From positions 62,001-126,000 of the forward strand of contig JAURWC010000075.1 in NCBI GenBank assembly GCA_030655135.1: a stretch of 64,000 bases of DNA, written 5' to 3'. Both the position numbers and the translations under genes were made by a program. Source of the DNA: Hyphomicrobiaceae bacterium. Lineage in GTDB: Bacteria > Pseudomonadota > Alphaproteobacteria > Rhizobiales > Hyphomicrobiaceae. The notes under the pieces were generated by a model, which was not told the origin of the DNA, made no database searches, and saw nothing but the letters and a program-made list of their open reading frames with translations. Of the stretch, positions 28,063 to 37,700 are shown piece after piece. How positions within the stretch are numbered: position 1 is the first letter of the stretch; every line of letters starts with the position of its first letter.

Positions 28063-29238
28063 CTATTGACCGCCGGCGTCGCTGCCTCGCAGCAATGCGG
28101 CAACATAGTCGCCGATCGCAAGGCACGACGTCAGCCCCGGGCTCTCGATCCCATACAGCGCAACCAAGCCTTCCACGCCATGCTCGCGAGCACCGTGGAT
28201 CGCGAAGTCGGCCGCCGGCTCACCCTGCGCATAGATCTTCGGCCGCACGCCTGTCGAACCCGGCTGCAATGCGCCATCCGGCAGGCCGGGCCAGTACCGC
28301 CGCACCTCGCGCTCGAAACGCGCGCGCCGTGCGCCGTCCGCATCGTCGAAGCCGTACGTGATGTCATCGCGCCATTCGATGTCGGGCCCCAACCGCGCCC
28401 GTCCCGCGACGTCCAGCGTGAGATGAACACCGAGCCAGGCGCCATGCGGCACCGGATAGATCAGATGCGAAAATGGCGCCTTTCCCGTCAGCGAAAAGTA
28501 GTGTCCCTTGGCCGGGTACATTCGCGGCACACGATAACCATCGCTATACGTAAGCAATCCGCCGATCTGCGTGGCCCCAAGGCCTGCGGCGATCACCACA
28601 GCGCGCGACGTGATGGCCGCCACGCTTCCATCCGCGCTTTTCGCTTCGACCACGAACCCGCCGTTCGCATCACGCGAGATCGCGGTGACGTCCGTGTTGA
28701 ACGCGATGATGCCGCCGGCATTGCTGACGTCGGCTTCGAGCGCCATCAACAATGCGTGCGTATCGATCACGGCTGTGCCAGGAGACAGGAGCGCCGCAAC
28801 ACACGCCACGTCGGGCTCCAGCAATCGCGCGTCCTCGCGTGATAGTCGCCGAAGCGGTTCTGCGCCGTTGCGCTGCGAACCGGCCTCGATCGCATCGAGC
28901 GCCGCCCGCTCCTCGTCCGCTGTCGCAACGATCAGCTTGCCCGTCTTGCGCACCCTAACGCGGGCGTCTTCGCAGTACGCCAGCAATTGCCGCCGCCCCT
29001 CCACGCACAGCCGGGCTCGCAGGCTGCCTGCCGGATAATACAATCCCGCATGGATCACCTCGCTGTTGCGCGACGAGACCTCCATGCCGGCGCGCTGATG
29101 CCGCTCCACGACCAAAACGTCATGTCCCAGCAACTTAAGACGCCGTGCGACGGAGAGACCTACAACTCCAGCGCCCACAACGATAATTTCGACTCCGTTT
29201 GTTCCGGAATCGCAATTTGTTCCTGGTAAAGATGTCAT
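28063..29238 (-). CDS. FAD-dependent oxidoreductase, L-2-hydroxyglutarate oxidase-like
   Basis: 391 residues from ATG 29238. The Rossmann motif VVGAGVVGLSVARRL lies near the N terminus and VVERHQRAG follows, typical of the DAO fold. SSRNSEVIHAGLYYPAGSL is the signature of the LhgO/YgaF subgroup, which oxidises L-2-hydroxyglutarate to 2-oxoglutarate and passes electrons to the respiratory chain. A TTG-started longer form to 29265 is possible. It is divergent from the nuclease pair. The LhgO assignment is by motif only; a related hydroxyacid or amine substrate cannot be excluded. Confidence 0.88.
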   Translation of the reverse strand: MTSLPGTNCDSGTNGVEIIVVGAGVVGLSVARRLKLLGHDVLVVERHQRAGMEVSSRNSEVIHAGLYYPAGSLRARLCVEGRRQLLAYCEDARVRVRKTGKLIVATADEERAALDAIEAGSQRNGAEPLRRLSREDARLLEPDVACVAALLSPGTAVIDTHALLMALEADVSNAGGIIAFNTDVTAISRDANGGFVVEAKSADGSVAAITSRAVVIAAGLGATQIGGLLTYSDGYRVPRMYPAKGHYFSLTGKAPFSHLIYPVPHGAWLGVHLTLDVAGRARLGPDIEWRDDITYGFDDADGARRARFEREVRRYWPGLPDGALQPGSTGVRPKIYAQGEPAADFAIHGAREHGVEGLVALYGIESPGLTSCLAIGDYVAALLRGSDAGGQ

Positions 29239-29370
29239 GTTCACGAATACGATGTTCCGATTCAATAACAGTCACTTACGCAGAGAAGATGAGATTAACT
29301 CTTGTGACTTGTCCACAGAGGCATATTCGCCGCTTGCGAAAGGAACAAAGCTAGAACATGATTCCGAATC

Positions 29371-30501
29371 ATGAGCTTTACCTTCATCCATACGGCCGAT
29401 TGGCAGATCGGCAAGCCGTTCGGCGAGTTCGCGGGCGACAAGCCCGGCGTGCTGCGCCAGGCCCGGCTTGAAGCCATTGACAAGATTGCCGCTGTCGCGC
29501 GTCAGCGCGGCGCGGCCCACGTGCTTGCAGCCGGCGACATCTTCGATTTCGAGACGGGATCGTCGCTCCTCGTCCGCCAGCTTGTCCAGCGCCTCGCCAG
29601 CCATCGCGACATCACGTGGCACCTCATATCCGGCAATCACGATCCCGCGCGCGCCAGCAGCGTTTGGGATGACGTGCGTGGCGCCGCACCACCCGCGAAC
29701 GTCGTGCTTCACCTCGACGCTATGGCGACAGAGATTGCACGCGGTGTCGTGCTCTTGCCCGCACCCCTCAAGGCGAAGTCTTGCGTGTCCGATCCGACGG
29801 CCTGGATGGATCACACGCCTTCGCCCGAAGGCAGCATGCGCATCGGCTTGGCGCACGGCTCTGTCACCGGCTTTGGCAGCGAAGGCGACGCCGCCGTGCC
29901 GATTGATCCAACGCGCCCGCGCACGGCAGGGCTCTCGTTTCTCGCGCTGGGCGATTGGCATGGCACGAAGCGCATTGGCGAACGCGTCTGGTATTCCGGC
30001 ACGCCTGAGCCAGACAGCTTTCCCGATAACGAACCTGGCCATGTGCTGGCGGTCACGCTCGATGGCCCGACGGCAGTGCCGCGTGTCGAAACGGTCCGCA
30101 CCGCGACGTACACGTGGGGCAAGCGTGCGTTAAACGTCACCGCAGCTGAAGATCTGCGGAGCCTCGTAGACGAGGTCACGAGCCTCGGTCCCGATGCGCA
30201 GCGCCATCTGATGCACGTCGCCATCACCGGGCGCGCGCATCTTGCTGCTCACCTCGCGGTCGGCCGGCTGCTCAGCGACCTGGAGCCATCGCTGTTTCAT
30301 TTGAACGCCGATATCACCCAGTTTGCCGCGCTCCATGAGATGTCAGACCTTGCGTTGTTCGGTACTGGCGCACTTCGCACCGTCGCCGAACGGCTTTCGA
30401 GCCAAGCCGGCAACGACGACGTCCGACATTCTCGTGTTGCCGCCCAAGCCCTGTTGAAGCTCGCTCATATCGCATCCAACACCGCCGGAGGCGCAGCATG
30501 A
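29371..30501 (+). CDS. SbcD-like metallophosphoesterase (DNA repair exonuclease family)
   Basis: 376 residues. The N-terminal calcineurin-like domain has HTADWQIG at 7-14, GDIFD at 55-59, GNHD at 88-91 and an AHG motif at about 165-167. In classical SbcD/Mre11 the first motif reads D-x-H; here the metal-ligand His is replaced by Gln12, as in a YhaO-like subgroup. The C-terminal part would be the capping and partner-binding region. The stop overlaps the start of the SMC-like ATPase gene by four bases, so the two should form a nuclease-ATPase complex acting on DNA ends. Confidence 0.9.
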   Translation: MSFTFIHTADWQIGKPFGEFAGDKPGVLRQARLEAIDKIAAVARQRGAAHVLAAGDIFDFETGSSLLVRQLVQRLASHRDITWHLISGNHDPARASSVWDDVRGAAPPANVVLHLDAMATEIARGVVLLPAPLKAKSCVSDPTAWMDHTPSPEGSMRIGLAHGSVTGFGSEGDAAVPIDPTRPRTAGLSFLALGDWHGTKRIGERVWYSGTPEPDSFPDNEPGHVLAVTLDGPTAVPRVETVRTATYTWGKRALNVTAAEDLRSLVDEVTSLGPDAQRHLMHVAITGRAHLAAHLAVGRLLSDLEPSLFHLNADITQFAALHEMSDLALFGTGALRTVAERLSSQAGNDDVRHSRVAAQALLKLAHIASNTAGGAA

Positions 30502-33161
30502 AGATCCTTGCCGTCCGCCTCGCGGAAGTTGGCTGCTTTTCCAGGGCAGTCGCCGTCGAAGGCCTGGGTGACGGGCTGAACGTGCTCGCCGGTGAGAACG
30601 AGGCCGGCAAGTCCACCATCTTTGCCGCATTGCGCATGGCCTTCGAGCAGTCGCACAAGACCGCCCACCGCGACGTGGAAGCAATGCGGCCTTACAGCGG
30701 GGGCGCGCCACTCGTCGAGGTCGATTTCGTCGTTGGCGGTGAGACGTGGCGGCTGCGTAAGCAGTATCTCACCGGCCGCATGGCTGAGCTACGCAACCTT
30801 ACGACAGGCCAGGTCTCGCGCGGTACGGACGCTGAGGAGAACCTTACGGCGTTACTGACCCAGAAGGGCGGTCGGCCAGCGTTGAGCCTGCTTTGGGCCA
30901 GCCAGAAGGGCGCGCTGACCCCATTGCCTCCCAGCGAAGATGCCGCGATCGGATTGAAACGCGTCATCTCCGCAGAGATCGCGGCCACGGCCGGCGGCAG
31001 TGAGGCACGCCACGTGCGCGTTGCCGTCCGGGCCGAACTCGATGCTTATCTAACCGGCCATAAACCCCCGCGTCCGCGCGGCGATTACGATATCGCCATC
31101 AAGGCCAAGTTGCGCCTCGAATCCGACTTGGCCCTTGCGGTCGCGCGCCGCGACGCCGCGCTGGTCCGGCTCGACCGGCTGTCTGAGTTGAAGACGCAGG
31201 AGACTGAACTCTGCGATCCCGGGCGCATCGCCGCTCGTGCTGATGCGTCTGCCAAAGCCGCCACCGCGGCGGCAACGGCTCGCGATGCCTTGCAGAAACA
31301 GCGTGCGGCGGCCGATGCCGTGTCCGGCGCCGAAAGCCGTCTTGCCCTGGCCCGCTCCAAGCGTGAAATTTTTGAAGCCGACCTCAAGCGCCTTGCCGCG
31401 CTCACTGCTGAAGCAATACTCGACCAGGATTTATCGCGCGACCTTGCCACCTCACTCGCCGACGTCGAGGCGCGCGTTACCGAAGCCCGCGACGCGCGCA
31501 ACATCGCCCGCAATGCTTTGGTCCAAGCAGATTGCGAGTTGAAAGCGGCCCGTGAAGCCGAGCGCAAGCAGGAGGCGCAGCAGCGCCTGTCCGGTCTCAA
31601 TCAAACACTCGCCGCTGCCGACGAGGCCATACGTGCCGGTCTTGAATTGAAGTCGAAGCTCGATGTCCTGCGCGTCACGCCGGATCTGCTGCGCACCATT
31701 CGAACTGAAGACGACGCCGTGCGCCGGCTGGAAGACCGGCTGGCCGCCGCCGCACCGCGTCTGACGATCGCGTATGCCCCCGGCGCCGAGGGCCGCATCA
31801 CGCAGAACGGCACTTCGCTTGCCGGCGGGGCGCATCTGGTTGATCGCACGCTCGTGCTGGAAATCGCCGGCGTCGGTACGATCGAGATCGCGCCCGGCGT
31901 GTCCGACGATGCCACGACGGCGCAGGATACGCTCGCCCGTCACCGCGCCGCACTCGCGCGCTTGTTCGCTGATGCCGGTGTCGCCAGCCTCGCCGACGCC
32001 GAGCGTCAGCTGACGCATCGCCAGCAATTGGAGCAGGAGATTGCCGAAGCGCGCGCGCGCCTTGGCGCCTTGCTACCCGCAGGCGGGCTGGCCAAGCTCA
32101 AAACTGACATCGATGCGCTAGCTGCTACCGCGTCTGGAAACGGTGACGATGCCATCCGGTCGCGTGCCGATATCGAACGCGACATCGACGCAATCAGACA
32201 AGACCTGATCAAGGCGGAAGCCGCAGACGAGGCGGCTCAGCGTAAGCTCGCCGTCGAACGGGAGGCATCGGTCCGGCATGCCGCAACCTCGGCCGACAGG
32301 GCAAAGCGTCTCGACGAACTCGAGGACAAGTTGCCCGCCCCCGCGGCCCGGCCGGCGCTTGCCTTGGAACTACAGGATGCCACGAACGTCTGCGAACGGG
32401 CGCTCCACGCCGCAGTGCGCGAGCATACCGCATGGCGCGAACAGGCGCCCGACCCCGATCAGCTCCAGGCCCTCGAAACCAGCGCGCAGCGCGCGGCTGA
32501 GGCGGTCACCGCTGAGAACCGCCAGCGCGAAGAGCTGCGCCGCAGCGTTGCCAGCCTCGAAGGCGAACTGCGCGCCGATCGCAACGACGAAGTCGAAGCG
32601 CGCGTGGCCGAGCTTCAGGGCGCACTCGAGGCTGCCACTCAGCGCCTCGATCGGATGGAGGACGACGTCGCAGCGTTGCAACTGCTCGATAGCGAATTGC
32701 GTGCCGAAGAGATGCGGTCGCAAGACCAGTACCTCCGGCCGATCAGCGAACGCCTGGCACCGTACGTCGATCTCGTCTTCCCCGGTGCCGATATCACGGT
32801 GGCGGAGAACTTCGCGCCCGCCAGCCTGCGCCGGGCCAACGACCGCGAGACAATCGCCGCATTGAGCGAGGGCACGCAGGAGCAGCTGGCCGTCATGGTG
32901 CGCCTCGCCTTCGGCCGCCTGATGGCCGACACGGGCAGCGCCGTTCCCGTCATTCTCGACGATGCGCTCGTCTATTCTGACGACGAACGCATTTTGCGTA
33001 TGTTCATGGCTTTCATCACGGCGGCGCGCCACCACCAGCTGATCGTCTTGACCTGCCGCTCGCGCACCTTCTCCGGCCTGGACGGCCACCGCCTGAAAAT
33101 CGCCCCCTGGCAGTCCGACGCTCAGTCCAGCGACCGCCACCTTCTCAGTGCCAGCGCCTGA
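30498..33161 (+). CDS. SMC-like AAA ATPase, YhaN/SbcC type
   Basis: 887 residues. Walker A GENEAGKST is at 32-40. A long Ala/Arg/Glu-rich coiled-coil region runs from about 195 to 760, interrupted near 395-480 by a globular piece. The C-terminal half of the ATPase has the signature LSEGTQEQLAV and Walker B VPVILDDALVYSDD. No Cys-x-x-Cys zinc hook is seen at the tip, which distinguishes it from Rad50/SbcC and fits YhaN-like proteins. It is coupled to the upstream phosphoesterase gene and likely forms a DNA-end-processing complex. A dispersed palindrome lies 11 bases after the stop. Confidence 0.88.
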   Translation: MKILAVRLAEVGCFSRAVAVEGLGDGLNVLAGENEAGKSTIFAALRMAFEQSHKTAHRDVEAMRPYSGGAPLVEVDFVVGGETWRLRKQYLTGRMAELRNLTTGQVSRGTDAEENLTALLTQKGGRPALSLLWASQKGALTPLPPSEDAAIGLKRVISAEIAATAGGSEARHVRVAVRAELDAYLTGHKPPRPRGDYDIAIKAKLRLESDLALAVARRDAALVRLDRLSELKTQETELCDPGRIAARADASAKAATAAATARDALQKQRAAADAVSGAESRLALARSKREIFEADLKRLAALTAEAILDQDLSRDLATSLADVEARVTEARDARNIARNALVQADCELKAAREAERKQEAQQRLSGLNQTLAAADEAIRAGLELKSKLDVLRVTPDLLRTIRTEDDAVRRLEDRLAAAAPRLTIAYAPGAEGRITQNGTSLAGGAHLVDRTLVLEIAGVGTIEIAPGVSDDATTAQDTLARHRAALARLFADAGVASLADAERQLTHRQQLEQEIAEARARLGALLPAGGLAKLKTDIDALAATASGNGDDAIRSRADIERDIDAIRQDLIKAEAADEAAQRKLAVEREASVRHAATSADRAKRLDELEDKLPAPAARPALALELQDATNVCERALHAAVREHTAWREQAPDPDQLQALETSAQRAAEAVTAENRQREELRRSVASLEGELRADRNDEVEARVAELQGALEAATQRLDRMEDDVAALQLLDSELRAEEMRSQDQYLRPISERLAPYVDLVFPGADITVAENFAPASLRRANDRETIAALSEGTQEQLAVMVRLAFGRLMADTGSAVPVILDDALVYSDDERILRMFMAFITAARHHQLIVLTCRSRTFSGLDGHRLKIAPWQSDAQSSDRHLLSASA

Positions 33162-33172
33162 TCACGTTGAAC

Positions 33173-33196
33173 GGGGTCAGACCTCGGTCTGACCCC
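33173..33196. repeat. GTCAGACC-family palindrome
   Basis: GGGGTCAGACC-TC-GGTCTGACCCC, immediately after the SMC-like ATPase gene. It has the same TCG centre as the right member of the pair at 11834. Confidence 0.8.
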
Positions 33197-33240
33197 AACG
33201 CGATCGTCTTCCGCACAGCCACCTTCATGTACCCGCCAAA

Positions 33241-33268
33241 CAAAAATGGCCGCCCCGAAGGGCAGCCA
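33241..33268 (-). terminator. Intrinsic terminator of the bactofilin gene
   Basis: On the minus strand the stem TGGCTGCCC/GGGCGGCCA with a TTCG tetraloop (33247-33268) is followed by five T and a G. It begins about 30 bases past the bactofilin stop codon. Confidence 0.85.
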
Positions 33269-33296
33269 TTCGTCTCGATCCACGTTGGAGCCTGGC

Positions 33297-33767
33297 TCAA
33301 GCAGCTGGCGGCGTCTCGGGCGGCGCCTCGAAGCGGCCCATGCCGGCGGTGGGGTCTTCAGAACGCCGTGACTTGCCTTCAAAGAAGGCACCCTGCTCGA
33401 TGGCTAGCGTCTGATGGTAGACGTCGCCTTCGACATGGCTGGAATTCTGCAGCAGCACGCGTTTGCCACGTACCGAGCCCATGACGTGCCCACGCACCAC
33501 CACTTCATCGGCAACGATGCCGCCGGTAATGCGCGCGGTATCGCCCACGACCAGGTTGGTGGCGTGCACGTCGCCCTGGATTTCGCCGTCGATCTGCACT
33601 TCGCCACGCGAAATGAGATTGCCGGTAATCAGCAGGTCGGCGCCGATGACCGACGGAGCGCTGCGTTCACCGGGACGAATACCCTGCGATGCTGGGCGTG
33701 CGCCGAGGTTGGAGACCGGCGACGGGCCACCCACTGAGCTTTCATTTTTCTTGAGCGACGGGAGCAT
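33297..33767 (-). CDS. Bactofilin family cytoskeletal protein
   Basis: 156 residues. Disordered N-terminal (1-38) and Pro-rich C-terminal (136-156) tails flank a central beta-helix domain of repeating short strands: VIGADLLITGNLISRGEVQIDGEIQ, VVVRGHVMGSV and GDVYHQTLAIEQGAFFEG (each quoted in part). Bactofilins polymerise without nucleotide and place cell-wall or stalk machinery. A second, shorter bactofilin lies at 43133. It has its own terminator and so is probably monocistronic. Confidence 0.9.
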   Translation of the reverse strand: MLPSLKKNESSVGGPSPVSNLGARPASQGIRPGERSAPSVIGADLLITGNLISRGEVQIDGEIQGDVHATNLVVGDTARITGGIVADEVVVRGHVMGSVRGKRVLLQNSSHVEGDVYHQTLAIEQGAFFEGKSRRSEDPTAGMGRFEAPPETPPAA

Positions 33768-33951
33768 TCATGCGCCTCCACGTAAGAAGTTGACTGGAAT
33801 ACCTTCGGCTTCCTCACGCCCTGCGGCCTCCCGCAGTGCCAGATCGTACACTGCACTCGTATCCAAATCCGGCAGGTTCAGGGCGTAACTAGCACGTTTC
33901 CCCGGCAAGTGTCATCGCATGTGATCACGATTGCCCAGGCTATTTCGGCGA

Positions 33952-34425
33952 TCACTGTAACGATCGCACTGCGGCTAGAACGTCATCGACGTGGCCCGGC
34001 ACGCGTACATTGCGCCAGATGCGGGCTACGCGTCCTTCCCGATCGATCAAGAAGGTGGCGCGCTCAACGCCCATGAAGGTGCGCCCATACATCTGTTTTT
34101 GCACCCATACGCCGTATGCCCTGGCGATCGTGGTGTCTTCGTCCGAGGCGAGCCGCACCTTCAGCTCATGCTTGTCGCGAAATTTGACGTGACTGCGCAC
34201 GGTGTCCGGCGAAATGCCGATGACATGGACCTCGGCTTTGTCGAACTCGTCCATCACGCACGAAAAGTCTCGTGCCTCGGCAGTACAACCTGGCGTATTG
34301 TCTTTGGGGTAGAAATACACAACGACTGCCCGCCCGCGCAGCCTGGAAAGGGTTGCTCCTTCCGCTCCCCCGTCTTCCGCCAAAGCGAAGTCTGGTGCTG
34401 GTTCACCGGCTTTCACCGTATCCAT
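33952..34425 (-). CDS. bcp: Peroxiredoxin of the BCP/PrxQ family
   Basis: 157 residues with the thioredoxin-fold peroxiredoxin pattern. The peroxidatic Cys is Cys47 in DNTPGCTAEA, and RTFMGVERATFLID follows at the usual distance. The resolving Cys normally found five residues later is absent (Arg52); Cys56 is the only other cysteine nearby. The enzyme may therefore work as a 1-Cys type or use Cys56. It reduces hydroperoxides in the cytoplasm. It is divergent from the AsmA-like gene, with about 300 bases between them. Confidence 0.93.
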   Translation of the reverse strand: MDTVKAGEPAPDFALAEDGGAEGATLSRLRGRAVVVYFYPKDNTPGCTAEARDFSCVMDEFDKAEVHVIGISPDTVRSHVKFRDKHELKVRLASDEDTTIARAYGVWVQKQMYGRTFMGVERATFLIDREGRVARIWRNVRVPGHVDDVLAAVRSLQ

Positions 34426-34580
34426 ACTTGCCGCTCCTAATGTTTCGCCGTCACTGGCCTATTCGGGCTTATGCTGCGATATCTGCGGCCATGCAGCGGC
34501 TGGCGACAATGTGCCTTTCTTTCGTCGCTTTTCAACACCCACATCGCCCTGGGAAGCAGGGGATTCTGAAAAGCGCAAGG

Positions 34581-34612
34581 GATGCGCCCGCGTGCGGGTT
34601 TGGCATCTCTTT
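34581..34612 (+). terminator. Terminator-like hairpin in the leader of the AsmA-like gene
   Basis: GATGC/GCATC and CCCGC/GCGGG arms form a two-part stem (34581-34607) followed by TCTTTTTG. No gene ends just upstream on this strand. It may end a short RNA made from the 34440-34610 gap or attenuate transcription into the gene starting at 34723. Confidence 0.45.
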
Positions 34613-34722
34613 TTGATCTAGGTTTGGCTCAGGGCATCGAACGGCCGCGTCGTGGGCGTGGCCAAGCTGACGCGCCATATTCTTCGGCCGAACCATAGAC
34701 GTTCAGATACAGCATCACACCG

Positions 34723-37700
34723 GTGAGAAGGGGCCTAGTGGAGCGGACGCATCGAACATCGGGTAGGTCCGCCACAGCGCGCCCAGGGTCAGCGTCTGCA
34801 ACCACTGTGCCGGCCACACGCCGCCCGGGCCAGAAGCGTCGCAAGCGAGCGCCGCAAAGATCGCGCCTCGCGAAATCGTTGATCATCGGCGGCTGGACAC
34901 TCGCGCCGGTGTTGGTCCTGGCTGGCATCATCATAGGCGGTCTTTATTTCAGGCTGTCACAGGGGCCGATCTCGCTAAAGCCTCTCGTCGCCTCGATCGA
35001 GAGCGGCATCTCGGCCGACCTTGAGGGCATCACCGCGCGCATCGAGGATGCCCTGGTCGTCCTCGGCGACAACGGTATCGAGTTCCGCTTGAAGAAACTG
35101 GAACTGCTCGAGCCGGATGGTGACCTCGTCGCCTCGGCGCCTCTGGCGTCCGCGGCCATCAGCACGACCGATCTGTTCAAGCTGCGCATAACGCCCAAGC
35201 GCGTCTTCCTGATCGAGCCGCGTGTCTTCCTGTTCTATTCGGACGAAGGCGGCCTCGCCCTTTCTTTCTCCGGCGAGGAAGGTGCTGACCGCAACATCAT
35301 TCCGCCGGCTCCCGTGCCCGCCCAGCGGCCGAATGCCTCCGTCATCGCCAAGACGACGCCAGCGCAGGCCAGCGAACGCATCGATCTGGCGCGCAAGCTC
35401 GTGGAACTCAACGACCGCGCGCAACGCGGCCTGAGCGCGTCCTACAAACTCAAGGAGATCGGCCTTCAGGATGCCAGCGTCGTCCTGGTATTTGCCGGGC
35501 AGACAAGCGAGTGGCGCGTGCCGAGCTTCGTAATCGATCTTGATCGTAAGAAGACGGGAAGTTCCATCTCCGGCACAGGACGCATCGATAGCGGAGCGGG
35601 TGAATGGTCATTCGGATTCCGAACGGAAGAAGCGCGATCTGACAGTGCCGTGAAACTCAAGGTTGAGGTGGCGGACTTCCTGCCGCCCACGCTTGGCAAA
35701 GTCGTGCCGCGCCTCAGTCTGCTGAATACGCTGGACATGAAGGTGGCCGGTCACGGTTCGATCGATCTCAAAGCCAACGGCGATGTGGCGGAAGCCAAGC
35801 TTGATCTGGCATTCGGCGAAGGCAACATCAAGCTGCCGGACGTGGCACAGCCGCTGGCGATCGAGAATGGGTCGATCGGACTGGCATTCGACGGCGCGTC
35901 GCGCCAACTCACCGTGCTACCGTCCACTTTGAAGTGGGGACAGAGCCACCTGACCATCGTCGGGAACGCCAAGCAGACGGGCGATGCGGCAACTGGCGAC
36001 ACCGAATGGCAGTACGCCATCTCCTCGAAGGAGGGTGTACTTGCTGCCGAAGACCTGGGCGTCGCCCCCATCAACGTCGATGCGCTGCTCGCAAAGGGCC
36101 GCGTCATTCCCAAGACGGGCCGCATCGAAATCGAACAGGCGCTGTTGCAGGCCGGTGGCGGCGAAGTCTCCGCGCAGGGCGAGATCACGTCTGGCGCGGC
36201 CGGCTCCAACACGCTCATCAACGGTACGATTGCCGATCTCAAACTTGACACCGTCAAGACGCTGTGGCCGTCGGCCTTCGCAGCCGGTGCCCGCCAGTGG
36301 GTCGGCACGAACCTCTCCGGCGATGTCCGCAGCGGCACGATCAAGTTCGTCAGCGGTGATTTTCTCTCCGCGACCGATGCTGTCGAGCCAGGCACCACGC
36401 AGCGCATGACGTATGCCCTGGAGGCCTCTCAGCTCAAGGCCAAGGTGCTCGACGGCGCCGCACCGATGACCGCCTCGCGCGCGCTGATCCGCGGTGAGAA
36501 CGCCAGCCTGGAGATCAATATCCCCGATGCCGAGCTGCCATCCGGCCCCAAAGGCGCGGTGCAGGTCAAGAACGCGAAATTCAGCGCTGTCGACCTCGGC
36601 AGCACGATGCCGATGGGTGACCTGACGTTCCGCGCGACATCCCCGCTGGCGGCCGCGCTCGATCTTGCCGGCAAGGTTCCCAACGGGCCGATGACCGGCG
36701 TCGAGCTGCCGGTCGACAACGTGGACGGCAAGATCGACGGCCAGTTCGGCGTCAAGCTGCCGCTCATCGAGACGGTGCAAAAGGACGACATCAAGGTCAC
36801 CGCGAAGGTTCGCGTCTCCGACGTCAAGGCGAAGCCGAAGACCGGCAAGGTCGAGCTGCAGAGCGGCACCATCAATCTCGACGTCACGGAGACAGCCGCG
36901 GAAGCCAAGGGCGAGCTGATCATCAACGGCGTGGTCGCCAAGGTGCAATGGCAGCACGTGCTGAACGTGCCGGATGGCATGCAGTCGCCGGTGAAGATCA
37001 CCGCGCGGCTCGACAATTCGGACCGCACGCAGCTCGGTCTCGATCTCAATCACATGGTGCAGGGCGATGTGCCTGTAGAAGTGACGATCCTGCGTCAGCC
37101 GCAAGGCGAAAACGCAATTCATCTCAAAGCTGATCTGACGGCCGCTGAAATGACCATTGAGGAAGTGGCCTGGACCAAGCCGGCCGACCGCGCCTGTACG
37201 CTGGACGTGGATGTCGGCAAGACGCGGCCGGATGGGCGCATCGAACTGCAGAACATCAAGGTCGTCGGCGACGACGTGGCGATCGAAGGACAAGCCATCC
37301 TCGATCCCGACAATGAAATGCGCGATTTCTCGTTTCCGCGGTTTTCACTTGGGCTGGTCTCGCGCCTCGAGCTTACCGGCAAGCAGAACCCCAAGGACAA
37401 GGTTTGGCTGCTGAAGGCCAAGGGCTCCACCTACGACGGCAAGAGCTTCTTCGACTCTCTCTTCAATCTCGGAAATGCCGCATCGAAGATCAAACCGCTT
37501 CGTCCCGCCAATGGTGCCGATGTCGAAGCCGAGATCGGTACCGTCCTGGGGTACCAGGAAAGCTCACTGAAGAATTTCAAACTGAAGATGTCTACGCGCA
37601 AGGACAAGATCGTTGCGCTTGATGCCCGCGGCGAACTCGAAGGGAACAAATCCTTCAAGGCCGTCATCACGTCGGCCAACGACGGCCGTAAATTGTTTGC

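Noticed and set aside
35917-37293. 458-codon minus-strand open frame
   Set aside because: Antisense to the AsmA-like gene, with composition typical of shadow frames.
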